Source: Tessaracoccus coleopterorum (GTDB lineage: Bacteria > Actinomycetota > Actinomycetes > Propionibacteriales > Propionibacteriaceae). From it: DNA of 64,000 nucleotides. Below are positions 1 to 9,005 of this stretch, in pieces (position 1 is the first letter of the stretch; the number at the start of each line of letters is the position of its first letter). A program made the position numbers and the translations under genes. The DNA is taken from NCBI RefSeq assembly GCF_011174705.1, contig NZ_JAANIJ010000001.1, positions 2,170,001-2,234,000 on the forward strand. Reading direction: 5' to 3'. Under the pieces are notes generated by a model. That model made no database searches and was not told the DNA's origin. It saw only the letters and a program-made list of their open reading frames with translations.

Positions 1-102
1 TGTCGAGCCGGAGGGCTAGGGATGGTGTTGGTACCCCACTTATGGTCCGGCGCTTGCCCGGGCGCGAGGTAGCGCTATCAGTAGCAGCGAGAAGCTTCCA
101 GC

Positions 103-945
103 ATGACTGATCCTCGAATGAAGCCGGTCCCGTCTTTGTGGGCGGGCCCGCTCGCCATGTGGAGGCGATCGCTCGTGGCCGCCGGCCGGTCGCCGGAGAC
201 GATCGCGACCCGGACCGATCACCTTCGACGAGCTGCTCGCGCGCTCGGAGGTGACCCGCGGGACGTGACGGCCGGCGACGTCGTCGAGTGGGCAGGAGTC
301 CAGGTCTGGTCACGGGAGACCCGTAGGAGCGTCTACGCGTCGCTGCGCGGGTTCTGGCGCTGGGCACTGACCCAAGGCCTGGTCGTTGTCGATGCCACCG
401 CGCAACTGCCGAGGGTCGCGCCAACGCCCCCGATGCCGCGGCCGGCGCCAGACGAGGTGATCGCCGCGGCCGCGCGTGACCAGCACGACCGGCGCTTGGC
501 CCTGATCGTGCTCTGCGCGGCCGAGCTCGGCATGAGACGAGCCGAAATAGCCCAGGTCAACGCCAGCGACCTCAGCCGCGACCTGCTCGGCTGGACGCTG
601 CGCGTCCACGGGAAGGGCGGGAAGGACCGCGACGTCCCACTGACCGACGATCAAGCCTCGACACTACGGCTCGCCTGCCGGGCCGGCTGGATGCTCCCTG
701 GACGGATCAACGGCCACTTATCAGCCCGCCGTGTCGGCGAACTTGCGACCGAGGCACTCGCCGGGCACTGGACAGCGCACACGCTGCGTCACAGGGCCGC
801 GACGACCGTCTACGCCGCGACCGGCGACCTGGTCGCCGTCCAGCAGATGTTGGGACATGCTTCGGTCGCGACGACACAGCGCTACGTAGCCCTGCCCTCA
901 GCAAGGCTACGTAGCGCGGTCGCGACAGCGGCCCGATCGGCCTAG
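103..945 (+). CDS. int: Prophage tyrosine recombinase (integrase)
   Basis: A 280-residue site-specific recombinase that would integrate and excise this prophage. Residues ~15-100 look like an N-terminal SAM-like core-binding domain. The catalytic domain follows with the family residues visible: Arg in ELGMRRAEI, the HTLRHRAAT box (HxxRH), and LGHASVATTQRY with the Tyr nucleophile. The frame is unbroken and the length is normal for the compact actinophage integrases. ATG at 103 overlaps the end of an open frame entering from the left edge (positions 3-110, stop at 108-110), so int is probably translationally coupled to an upstream gene. It points into the prophage, convergent with the lysis genes, and its stop overlaps the inferred holin stop. 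In the circular phage it would lie directly after the gene at 15246-15574. Confidence 0.93.
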   Translation: MTDPRMKPVPSLWAGPLAMWRRSLVAAGRSPETIATRTDHLRRAARALGGDPRDVTAGDVVEWAGVQVWSRETRRSVYASLRGFWRWALTQGLVVVDATAQLPRVAPTPPMPRPAPDEVIAAAARDQHDRRLALIVLCAAELGMRRAEIAQVNASDLSRDLLGWTLRVHGKGGKDRDVPLTDDQASTLRLACRAGWMLPGRINGHLSARRVGELATEALAGHWTAHTLRHRAATTVYAATGDLVAVQQMLGHASVATTQRYVALPSARLRSAVATAARSA

Positions 946-1213
946 GACTCCTCGACGGCCCGGCGGGGTCCTGGTCGGCTGGCTGGAGCCACCGCCGGCG
1001 GACCCAGGCGACCAGGGCGGTGCCGCCGGCGACGATGGCTCCCTGGACTGCGGTCCAGGTCCAGCGTTGCCAGTCGGCCAGCCAGTCGGCCCAGCCGGCC
1101 GCGGACTGGACGGCCTCGATCAGCGGGATGGCGAGGGCGACCAGGGCGACGACGATGGCGCCGTCAGCGAGGGTCTGCCAGCCGCGCTTAGCGGCGATCT
1201 GCTTGGCGTCCAT
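942..1213 (-). CDS. Putative holin
   Basis: A small membrane protein starting MDAKQIAAKRGWQT, directly after the endolysin gene (ATG overlaps the endolysin stop). Residues ~13-35 form one hydrophobic segment (IVVALVALAIPLIEAV) and ~52-72 a second (WTAVQGAIVAGGTALVAWV), followed by an Arg-rich tail. This is the usual plan of a two-helix phage holin. As sequenced the frame runs on antisense through the integrase gene to about 707. One extra base in the run of four G near 964 would end the protein ...RRAVEES at the TAG at 942-944, overlapping the integrase stop. Position and topology support holin; there is no family-specific motif. Confidence 0.55.
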
Positions 1214-1949
1214 CAGGCCACGACCGTGAAGTCGTGCGCCTTGCCGAGGCGCTCCAGGGACGCCTTGCCGGGATGCCGTCAGCATCGCGGCCGGTGTACC
1301 CACAGCGGCGCTGCCAGGCGGCGTAGGCGGCGATCGAGGTGGTGCCGAAGTGGCCGTCAGCGAGGGCTGCGGTGAGGAGCCCCTCGGCGACCAGGGCGCG
1401 CTCGACGGGCAGTACCGCGGCCCAGTTGGTCGTCGTCTGGCCCGGCTTGGGCGGGTCTGCGCGGACGGCGTTCAGGAGGCCGGCCAGCGACACGGTCTCA
1501 CCGCGGCCGCCGGCCGAGGGCAGGCCCGGCGCCGCGGACGACGCGAACCAGGCCGAGGTGTTGCCCGCGGCGGCCGCGACCGTCGCCGCCGAGGCCTTCT
1601 CGCTGGTGCGGTTGCGGAGACTGATGTGCACGTGGCGGGTGTGGCTGGAGGCGCCCGAGTAGGGCCGCGCGGCCCACTTGTTGCTGCGTGAGTAGATCTT
1701 GCGGTTGTGGATCACGTAGTGCACGCGGTCGTCACCGATGACGGCGTCCAGGAGCTCCTGGACGCCGATGCCGGATGCGTCGATGTCCATGGCGCGGACG
1801 ACGCCGAGTCCATCGGGATTGTGCTCGGAGACGCGGGCTCGGTGTGCGGCGTCGCCGATGGTGCCGTCCAGCGCCTTCGAGCGGCCGGGCCAGCGGCGGT
1901 TGATCTCGGTGCGGAGCTGCACCAGGGACGGGGCGAGGATCCAAGACAT
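1213..1949 (-). CDS. Endolysin: M15-type peptidase with C-terminal wall-binding region
   Basis: A lytic enzyme expected to cut peptidoglycan peptides at the end of infection. Residues ~1-115 resemble VanY/M15 phage peptidases: SEHNPDG, the metal-ligand-like VVRAMDID and a terminal SHTRHVHIS segment. After an Ala-rich linker (~118-150), residues ~155-240 read like a peptidoglycan-binding domain (DGHFGTTSIAAYAAWQRRCG). A frame break near 1265 is repaired by one G, which gives an ending GKASLERLGKAHDFTVVA and a stop that overlaps the holin start. The modular peptidase plus binding-domain layout is common in actinophage lysins. Confidence 0.8.
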
Positions 1950-1966
1950 AGAAGTGTGGCCTTTCG

Positions 1967-2178
1967 TTAGATGTCGTCGGGGAGTGGGGCGGGTCCGGGG
2001 AGTCGGGGCCGCGGTGCCGGTAGTAGAGGTCGAGCAGCCGGCGGGTGTACGCCCAGAGCGAGCGGTTGGTGTCCTCGAGGTGTACGACGCGCTGCATCAG
2101 CTGCGTGTAGAGGACGCCCAGGAGCGTGAGGCCGGCCACGCACAGCGCGGTCAGCGTGGTCAGCACGGCGACGGTCAC
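1967..2178 (-). CDS. Small membrane protein of the phage lysis/tail border
   Basis: A ~70-residue protein with one N-terminal hydrophobic helix (VLTTLTALCVAGLTLLGVLY) followed by a charged, probably helical cytoplasmic stretch (HLEDTNRSLWAYTRRLLDLYYRHR). The GTG start at 2178 overlaps the TGA of the upstream tail gene (GTGA), typical of this operon. The frame reads into the endolysin start unless one C is restored near 1975, which gives an ending ...PDDI and a TAA at 1967-1969. It could be a second holin or a spanin-like accessory; nothing decides between them. Confidence 0.5.
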
Positions 2179-2614
2179 AGCTGCACCGCGAACCAGGAGA
2201 TGCCGACGTTCCCCGCAAAACTTGCGTTCCCATGAGTCACCTTCACAGTGCACTGCGCGGCCGAAACGGCGATTGTCTGCAGCACGGCCCCGCCACATTC
2301 ACCCCGTATTGAAGCTGTAGAGGACATTCGGTGATGCGCTGAACCGTCCTGCTTTGAATGGGATGACCAGCTGTCCGACGCCAGCGCTCACCGGCACAGA
2401 TACCCAACCCCGTCGAACCGGCCGGCGGCGGCGACAGCGGTCGCGGCCGCGGTCTCGGCGCGGGTCGCGGCGTTGATCGCTGCGGCGACGTCGGCGTCGG
2501 AGTTATCCAGCTTGTCTGACAGCGCCTTGGTATAGGCGGGGAATGCGCGGAAGTAGAGGTCGGCGTCGATGTAGGGCCAGCCCTGGGGCTGGTTGGGATG
2601 ACGTCCTGGGGCAT
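2175..2614 (-). CDS. Phage minor tail protein with C-terminal beta domain
   Basis: About 145 residues, starting MPQDVIPTNQPQGWPYIDAD after a GGG-rich leader. Residues ~20-75 are Ala-rich and probably helical or coiled. Residues ~85-145 (QLVIPFKAGRFSASPNVLYSFNTG, then a second half ending NVGISWFAVQL) have the look of the C-terminal receptor-facing beta domains found at the end of actinophage tail operons. Two frame breaks in runs of four G (near 2290 and 2306) are each fixed by one G. Its place just after the minor tail protein and before the lysis genes fits a tail-tip or fibre role. Confidence 0.55.
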
Positions 2615-2621
2615 GGGGGTC

Positions 2622-3914
2622 CTAGTAGTAGTAGCTGGCAAAGGAGCCGACGGCGAGGTCGGCGACGGCGAGCGGTGTGGGGAGCGACCGGAACGTTGGT
2701 GGTGTGGTCGGGAACTTCTCGCCGAGGTCGCGTGTTGAGTAGGGCCGGAACCCGAACAGCGATCCGGGTGCCAGGGTGATGTCGTTGAGGTTGAGGTCTC
2801 GACCGTTGAGGGTGAGCCTGCCGCCGATGAGTACAACCACGGAGCCGAGATCGCTGGGTGCGTCCAGGATGTCCAGGACGGCTGCGTCGCGGGCCCCGAT
2901 GCCGATGAGTGTTTCTGCGGCTGCGAGGGGCACTCGCTCCAGCAGCAGACGGGTTGCCTCTAGGCGATAGGCCGGTGGGAGGACTCTGCCATGACGCGCT
3001 CGGCCCATGCGCTGACACCTGCGTCATTCGTGACGGTGTTTACGACATCAGTCGAGACTGATAGCGCCGACGAGCTGAAGGAGCCGATGCCAGTCTTGAA
3101 TGTGACTGTTTTCTCTGCTGGGTCGAGTCCGCTAGCGCTGTACCCATAGCTGACCGTCACTTGGGAGATGGTGGCTGATCGATCGAGCACTCGGGCGGTG
3201 TCCGCAATGGCCAGGGATCCGACGGGTATCACGGGAGTGCTCCGGTGGCGTATGAGCCGAGGGCATTTCCCCAGGCCGGATCGGTTACCACGGTCAGCAT
3301 CGGACCGGCCGTTCCTTGCTGGTACACGATCAGCCCGTCGCGGCCCTCGACCGCATTGAATCCGAGTTGTACGGTGTCGCGGATCAGGTCTAGAGCGACG
3401 AAGTTGTCGACATCGCGGGGAGCACACTGCCCGCGTGCTGCCGTGGGGCGACGAGGGGCCGGACGGGAGGCAGTATTGATAGCCTTCATACGGGTTTCTG
3501 CGAGCTCGGCCGGCCTGGGCTGCATGCCGATCTTTGTCGCGGCTGCGCGTCCCAGGATGTCCATCAGAGTCAACGCGTAGACATGCCGACCGTCTGAGCG
3601 GGTCGTGCGTGTGATGGAGCTGACCCATCCGAAGAGGATCTGGACCCATGGTCGGCCGGGTGCTAGCTGGACCTCGACCTTGACCGTGGCGTCGTAGTCC
3701 AGGAGCGCTTCGTCGATCGAGCCGGGTGGGCAGATGAGGGACATGGATGCGGCGCCGGGGTCCGGGTGTGCGCGGGTGTGGAGCGGGCCCAGGAGACGTG
3801 CACAGGGCCGGCCACGATGGCGCGGGTGCCCTGCGAGGCGAGCCCGACGGGCAGCGTGACCCATGCTGTGGAGCCGGGCCTGCGGGCGAGGACGCGGCTG
3901 GCGTGGATCCTCAT
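2622..3914 (-). CDS. Phage minor tail protein (distal tail/baseplate type)
   Basis: About 430 residues once three frame breaks (near 3740, 3235 and 2990) are closed. ATG at 3914 overlaps the tape-measure stop (ATGA). The N-terminus MRIHASRVLARRPG precedes a segment typical of tail-tip proteins (STAWVTLPVGLASQGTRAI). The middle has DATVKVEVQLAPGRPWVQI and MDILGRAAATKIG, and the C-terminus is beta-rich and ends in three Tyr. The slot directly after the tape measure is where long-tailed phages encode the distal tail protein and tail-associated proteins. I recognise the position better than the sequence, so the exact role (Dit versus Tal) is open. Confidence 0.6.
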
Positions 3915-6017
3915 AGTGCCAGTCCGTTCAGGGCGATGGCGCCGGTGCGACGCATGTAGCGGTTCAGTACGTCGATGATGGTGCGGGCGGTCGCGTCCTT
4001 GTCCAGGGCACCTTCGACGGTGAGGTTGATCTGGTAGGTGGGCGATTCGTTGGTTCTCGGGTTGCCGCTGCCGGTGTGGGAGTAGGCGAGCTCGACCGGG
4101 ATCTGTGGTGCGGTGGAGGGGACGGCGGCGTCGACCATGCGGCTCGACGCCGATGCGATGGCGCCGGCCTGGCCGAGGAGTCCGTTGATGAGGCCCTGAC
4201 CGGTCTGGGTGCCGATGGTGGCGAAAACCTTGGACGGGCTGTGGATGCCGAGCAACCGCTTGGCTGCGCCGATGGCGTCGTTGACGACCCTCGCACTGAC
4301 TGGACCAGCCGGCCGGCCATTCCCTTCACGCCGTTGATGAGGCCCTGGACCATGTTGCGGCCCACGCCGGCGAGGGTGGAGGCGATGTTGGACAGGGCTC
4401 CGGTGACCTTGGACGGGAGCTGGCGAAAGAACCCAACGACGGTGTCGATGCCGGTTTGGACTGCCCGCTTACCTGCCTCCCAGGCTCCTGTGAGGATACC
4501 GGCGAGGGTGGAGGCGATGTTGGACAGGGCTCCGGTGACCTTGGACGGGAGCTGGCCGAAAAATCCGACGACGGTGTCGATGCCGGTTTGGACTGCCCGC
4601 TTGCCTGCGTCCCAGGCCTTGGTGAAGAGCTCGTCGAGCTTGAGCATGCCGATGATGGTTTTGAGCTGGCCGATCCAGTTGTCGACGATGCCCTTGATGA
4701 TCCCGACGACGGAGCTCACGATGCCCTTGATGCCGTCCCATGCGCCGGACCAGTCGCCGGTGATGACGGCGGTGACGGTCTGGATGATGCTGCGGATGAG
4801 GTCGAGAGCGGGCCGAGGATGCCCATGATGCCGTCGAAGGTCGACTTGATGATGGGGAGCAGTGCGACGAAGAGGTCGCCGATGGACTGGATCGTTGGCC
4901 AGATTCCGTCGAGGGCGCCGGTGGCGGTGCCGATGCCGGAGGTGAAGACGGACCAGTCGAAGGTGTCGATGAGGTTGAGGAGCCAGTCGAGGGCCTTGCC
5001 GGCACCGTCGAAGACCGCGCCGGCGATCGGCTCCAGGGCGACCATGGCTTTGTTCTTGAGGATCTGCCACTTCTCCGCGGCGTCGGCGGTTTCCTGGCCG
5101 AGGCCGAGGATGGTGTCGGTGGTGGTGCCAGCGGCGCCCATGAGGTCCTCGACGCCGATGGTGCCGGACTGGACGGCTGTGACGAACTGAGCTGCGCCCT
5201 TGGTGCCGAAAACTTTGGCGGCGAGGTCCATGGCACCAGCGGTGTCGCCGGCCTTGACGAACCCATCGATTTCACCGACTACTCGCTTGAAGGCCTCCTG
5301 TGGCTCCTCGCCTGCGCGGGCGAGAGTGACCATGCCCTTTTGCATCGCGGACATTGTGCCTGCGGCGTCGAGGCCGGCCTTGTCGAGGGATCCTGCGAGC
5401 GCGGCGGAGTCCGCGAAGGAGAAGCCGAGGTTGGTGAGTCCGGGGCCGGCCTTGGTGACGATGTCGGCCAGGTCGTTCATCCCCACGCCGGTGGCCTGGC
5501 TGACCTGGAAGAGCTGGTCCATGGCGGTCGAGACGTTGTCGCCTTCGATGCCGAAAAGATTGAACGCGGCGGAGGTTTTCTCGATGCTGACTGTTTCGCC
5601 GAGCATGCGGCCGGCTTCGAGGTACTGGCTGGCGACGGTTTCGAGGGTGTCGCCGGTGAGGCCCATGCGCGTGTTGAGGTCGGCGATGGTGGGGCCGATG
5701 TCCTCGATTGCTGCGGGGATGGTACTGGCGACGGTTTTGGCCGAGTCCATCAGGCCTTCGAGGGCGTCGCCGGTGGCGCCTGTTCCGATGCGGATGCCGT
5801 CTGAGACTTCGTCCCAGGTGGCGCCGATGTCGTAGAGGGCCTTGCCGCCGACGGCGACGCCAGTGACGATGGCGCCGCCGACCATGGCGGCGGCGGGGCC
5901 GAACTTCCCGAGCTTGCCCATGAGTCCGCCGGCGCCAGTCTCGACGTCGGTGAAGGCGTCCTTTGCGCCCTTGGCGTCGCCGAGGATCTTGACTGCCAGC
6001 ACGGCGGTCTTGCCCAT
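3911..6017 (-). CDS. Tail tape measure protein
   Basis: About 700 residues, beginning MGKTAVLAVKILGDAKGAKDAF. An N-terminal helical part is followed by Gly/Ala-rich hydrophobic stretches (AAAMVGGAIVTGVAVGGKALY), a TP901-type central region (TGVGMNDLADIVTKAGPGL) and a C-terminal part with two near-identical 44-residue repeats. The end reads YQINLTVEGALDKDATARTI, typical of the family. Frame breaks near 4800 and 4260 are closed by one base each. Tape length sets tail length; at the usual ~0.15 nm per residue this predicts a tail of about 100 nm, so a siphophage. It lies directly after the frameshifted chaperone pair, as in lambda. Confidence 0.85.
4369..4617 (-). repeat. Tandem 132-bp repeats inside the tape measure gene
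   Basis: Two copies with a period of exactly 132 bp (44 codons): 4369-4500 and 4501-4617. They encode AGKRAVQTGIDTVVGFF followed by QLPSKVTGALSNIASTLAG. The copies differ at a handful of bases (FFRQ versus FFGQ; GILTGAWE versus GVGRN at the edge). In-frame duplication of this kind is a plausible way to lengthen the tail in one step. Confidence 0.85.
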
Positions 6018-6020
6018 GGT

Positions 6021-6180
6021 CTACTCCTGTTCAGCGGTGAAGAGGCCAGTGCGGCCTCTAGGTACTCGGCGGGTTCGGCGAGCCATACGCTCGGTGGGAT
6101 CCCGGAGCGTATGGCGAGAGCAACTAGGAGCTGCTCCCAGGCGCCGTAGGGTCCGTCTCGTCGCCTTCTCCGTCGGTGTC
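6021..6180 (-). CDS. Tail assembly chaperone, frameshift extension (T part of GT)
   Basis: This frame overlaps the end of the preceding chaperone gene in the -1 register and has no start of its own. It reads GPYGAWEQLLVALAIRSG, then WLAEPAEYLEAALGLFTAEQE, after one G is restored near 6050, and stops at 6021-6023 just before the tape measure ATG (6017). Short Trp/Leu-rich extensions of this kind are the T part of gpG/gpGT tail assembly chaperones, made by ribosomal -1 slippage and needed to load the tape measure. The position between the major tail protein block and the tape measure is the canonical one. The slippery site itself I cannot fix. Confidence 0.65.
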
Positions 6181-6458
6181 GTCGTCGAGGCTGTTGGAGA
6201 CGGCGTAGTCGGCGATGAGGTCGCAGAAGGTTGTGTAGTCGTCGGCGACGGGGCGGCCCTGCCGGCGCAGAGCGTAGAAGCCCATGAGGAGGTGGACCCG
6301 GGGGTGTCGCTGTAGTCCCAGCCTTGCTTGCGGCAGGTGGCCTCGGCGGCGATCTTGTCGGCGGCGAGGACGCGGACGGGGCCGATGATGGCGCCGCGGG
6401 CGAGTTCGTCGGCCTGGGCGAGTTCGGCGGTGAAGTAGACCGGCTTGATGGTGGACAT
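6124..6458 (-). CDS. Tail assembly chaperone (G part)
   Basis: About 112 residues, starting MSTIKPVYFTAELAQADELA. The C-terminus is very acidic (SLDDDTDGEGDETDPTAPGSSS) and stops at the TAG at 6124-6126. One base is missing in the CCCCGGG run near 6303; with it the text reads TPRVHLLMGFYALRRQGRP. Length, acidic tail and the -1 overlapping downstream frame match the gpG class. The ATG is one base from the TAG of the preceding gene, with a purine-rich stretch upstream. Confidence 0.65.
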
Positions 6459-6844
6459 CTAGATTCCTTCGACGTTGTTGATGATGGCTTCGATGCGCTG
6501 CTCGTAGACGGGGAGCCATCGCGGTTCGGTGGCGGTGGCGCCGTCGGAGAGGAACGGGTTTTCGGGGATGCTGCGGGCAGGCCATCCCCAGTGGATGGGT
6601 GCGGCGTAGGGGACGGAGGCCTTGCCGGCTCTGACGATGCCGGCCGTCTTGGTGCCTGTGGATCGGATGGAGCTGGCGAGTAGGCCGTTGAGGTGGGGAC
6701 GCGACTTCGGCCGCCGTCAGCGGCGATCTGTGCGGCCTCGGCGTTGGCGGCCTTGAGGTCGGACAGGTCGTCGCCGGCGGCTTTGAGGGTCTTGCGGAGC
6801 TCCTTGAGTCCGTCGACCTGGACGCCGCGGTCGCGGTAGCCCAC
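6459..6844 (-). CDS. HK97 gp10-like head-tail/minor structural protein
   Basis: About 128 residues, starting MGYRDRGVQVDGLKELRKTLKAAGDDLSDLK. The frame is broken twice near 6700-6600. Piecing frames together gives SSIRSTGTKTAGIVRAGKA, IHWGWPARSIPENPFLSDG and an end IEAIINNVEGI. The sequence VDGLKELRKTLKAAG..L plus the late IHWGWPARxIxxNPFL block is the hallmark of the HK97-gp10-like family, which sits at the neck or tail terminus. It lies between the major tail protein and the chaperones. Confidence 0.65.
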
Positions 6845-6846
6845 GG

Positions 6847-7257
6847 TCAGACGCCGGCGGAGAGCACGACGTCGGTGGCCTTGAACTTGAAGTCGGACTG
6901 ATTACGGGCCTTGACGTCGCCACCGATGGCGATGGAGCGGACGAGGACCTTGCCGGCCGCTTCGAGGGCCTGCGCGGTCGCCGGCTTGAACGTGAACGGG
7001 AGGGTCTGGCCGCTGTTCTCGTTGCACCAGAGGATCAAGCTGTCGGCGTCGTAGGACTGGAACACTGACCCTTCGAGGGTCCAGGTCTCTTCGCCCTCCT
7101 CGATCAGCTCCTCACCGGAGAGCACAGTGATGGTCTCTCCGTCGTCGGCTTCAGGGGTGAGTTGGCCCTTGGTGAGGGCGACGCCGAACTCCTTGAGGCT
7201 GCCGATGGCGCCGATGCTGAGCTGGCCGGGGCCGAGCTTGTGGGACGAGATGGTCAT
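6847..7257 (-). CDS. Major tail protein
   Basis: An unbroken 136-residue protein, MTISSHKLGPGQLSIG to FKFKATDVVLSAGV. It is beta-rich with an acidic middle (DDGETITVLSGEELIEEGEETW) and the pattern TLEGSVFQSYDADSLILWC, then a late GGDVKARNQSDFKFKATD segment. This is characteristic of siphophage tail-tube subunits, where an initial strand pair is followed by the ring-forming barrel. A strong AAGGAG-type site lies in the preceding gap. It is the sixth gene after the capsid block counted from the terminase. Confidence 0.75.
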   Translation of the reverse strand: MTISSHKLGPGQLSIGAIGSLKEFGVALTKGQLTPEADDGETITVLSGEELIEEGEETWTLEGSVFQSYDADSLILWCNENSGQTLPFTFKPATAQALEAAGKVLVRSIAIGGDVKARNQSDFKFKATDVVLSAGV

Positions 7258-7266
7258 GGGGTCTCC

Positions 7267-7649
7267 TTAGAGGTCGTGGTCGGTGGTGAGGGTGAGCTGG
7301 ACTGCGATGAGTGGGTCCGAGGTGGAGTCGGGCTGCCAGTCGTAGGGGTCGGCCTGGTCGATGTCGAGGACAGTGCGGATGAGGCCGAGGAGGGTGTCGG
7401 CCTCCTGCCATGAGGTGGAGCGATCGGCTGAGCCGGGGACGACCATGAGGGTCCAGGTGGCGGTTGCGTGGTAGCGGGTGTCGTACTCGACTCGGGAGGA
7501 GTGACGAGGACGGCGTGGAGGCCGGCGTGGACCGCGTTGAGTGCCTCGTCAGTGGCGATGGTGACCACGGGCGTGGGGTCGATGACCTCCAGGGCTGCGG
7601 TGATGGCGGCGATGAGCTCGTCGGCTGTTGCGCGGGTGTCCATGGTCAT
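7267..7649 (-). CDS. Tail terminator-like protein
   Basis: About 127 residues beginning MTMDTRATADELIAAITAALEV; ATG overlaps the stop of the connector gene (ATGA). The frame breaks near 7500. The restored part reads YHATATWTLMVVPGSADR and QEADTLLGLIRTVLDIDQ, then SDPLIAVQLTLTTDHDL before the TAA at 7267-7269. An alpha-beta protein with a terminal exposed strand, placed between the connector and the tube protein, fits a tail terminator that caps the tube and joins it to the head. The function is given mainly by position. Confidence 0.5.
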
Positions 7650-7979
7650 CCGATTCCGGGGTGAGGTAGGGGCGAGGATGTCGGCGGCGGCCTTCATCGG
7701 GTCACGGGTGACGCGGACCGGGGCGAGGTCAGGCCCGTCGAACTGGGCGACCCCGTTGCGGACGCGGCGGCGGTGGTACAGGTCGGCGGCTACCTCGCGG
7801 ACGGCGAGTCCGATGATTGGCTGTGGCACGGTTGCACCTGCTGTGCGGGTGTTGACGAGGGTCGTGGCCTCGCCCAGCACCAGGCCGAGGAACTCGTCGT
7901 CGCCGCCGTTCGCTGGTGCGCGCACGTAGGCGCGTAGGGCTGCGACGTCGAGCTCCTCGGGCACTGGTGCGTCAGTCAT
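7646..7979 (-). CDS. Head-tail connector (neck) protein
   Basis: About 110 residues, MTDAPVPEELDVAALRAYV and onward, with a helical layout (FLGLVLGEATTLVNTRTAG, then LAVREVAADLYHRRRVRNG) typical of gp6/HK97-type connector proteins. It ends LAPYLTPGIG if one C is restored in each of two four-C runs near 7675 and 7660; the stop then overlaps the next start. It directly follows the major capsid gene, as the connector does in most HK97-fold phages. Confidence 0.65.
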
Positions 7980-7980
7980 G

Positions 7981-9005
7981 TCAGGCGCTCTTGATCGGGA
8001 TGACGCCGTTGGGGAACGGGGTCAGGACGCTGGCGTAGCCGTAGACGGAGAAGCTCTTGGAGAGGTTGACGATGTTGGTGTCCTGGAGCTGGGCGGGGCG
8101 CCGGGCGATTCGCGGAACTGGATGGCCTGCGCGTCGTAGAAGCCGCCGTCGGTGACCTTCTTCGAGGGGTGACCTTGACGCCGGCGAGGTCGCCGCTGAT
8201 CGCGCTGAGGTCGAGCTCACCGATCTGGTTGACGCCGGTGCCCCAGACGCGCATGAGGCGGTTGTCGCCGTCCTTGAGCTTGAGCAGCTGCTTGAAGCGG
8301 GCGGGGGTGCAGATGAGCCCGGACATGGCGAGGTCGGCGTCCTCGAACGCGAGGGCGACGTCGACGATCGCGTCGAGCCAGTCGTCGGCGTCTGCGCTGG
8401 CGGCCAGGGTGATCGCGCTGGCCGCGTTCGCCGTCTCCAGGGCCTTGAACTGGTTGGCGACGACGGTGTCGGTGATGCGGCCGTACTTGAGGCCGAGGGC
8501 GGTCAGGGTGGTGTCGAGGACCGGGACGGTGGCGCGCTCGATGAGCTGGAGGGTGAGCTGGGTCCAGCCGCCGTAGGTCTTGACCGGGGCGGAAGCGGAG
8601 TCGAGCTCGACCTTGCCGGAGGGCAGGTCGTCGCCCTCGGCGGCCTGCTCGGTGACCTGGGTGGTGTCGCTCTTGACCTTGACGTAGTCGAGGCTGAGGC
8701 CGGCGTCGGGCAGAGGTGCGGAGCTGAAGAGGTTGGCGATGCGGCGGCGGTCCTGGATGAGCTTGATGAAGCTGCCGACGAAGGTGTCCTTCATGACGGT
8801 GTCGCCGGTGGTGGCGCCGGTGTAGGCGCGGTGGAAGTCGGCGGCGTCCTGGTCGCCGGCGGCGATGGCCTTGAGGAGCTCGCCCATGGATCGCCACTGT
8901 GAGCCGGCGGGGTGGTCGGGGTGGTGCCGATGAGCTTGACTGCGCGGTCGAGGTCGGCGAGCTGCTCGGCGAGGGGGCGAGGTCGTCGCGGGTGATGGGG
9001 TCCAT
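7981..9005 (-). CDS. HK97-fold major capsid protein
   Basis: About 340 residues. The N-terminus MDPITRDDLAPLAEQLADLDRAV looks like a helical delta/scaffold arm. The core reads MKDTFVGSFIKLIQDRRRIANLF, then the E-loop-like segment VKVKSDTTQVTEQAAEGDDLPSG and the A/P-domain region. It ends SFSVYGYASVLTPFPNGVIPIKSA. Frame breaks near 8975, 8920 and 8112-8165 are repaired by single C/G. ATG at 9005 has an AGGA eight bases upstream, but no stop separates it from the protease frame, so the two may also be made as one polyprotein. Confidence 0.85.

Noticed and set aside
1-30. A short match (CGGAGGG) at the left edge to the tRNA-Arg 3' half, as attL
   Set aside because: Only seven bases agree and the flanks differ; a real att core in a tRNA is usually longer. 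attL is more likely left of the window.
707-942. Extension of the holin frame antisense to the integrase gene
   Set aside because: The extension is Arg-rich antisense text; one missing base in a G run gives a natural stop overlapping the integrase stop.
4369-4617. Insertion element or MITE
   Set aside because: The repeat is in frame, encodes tape-measure helices, and has no inverted ends or target duplication.
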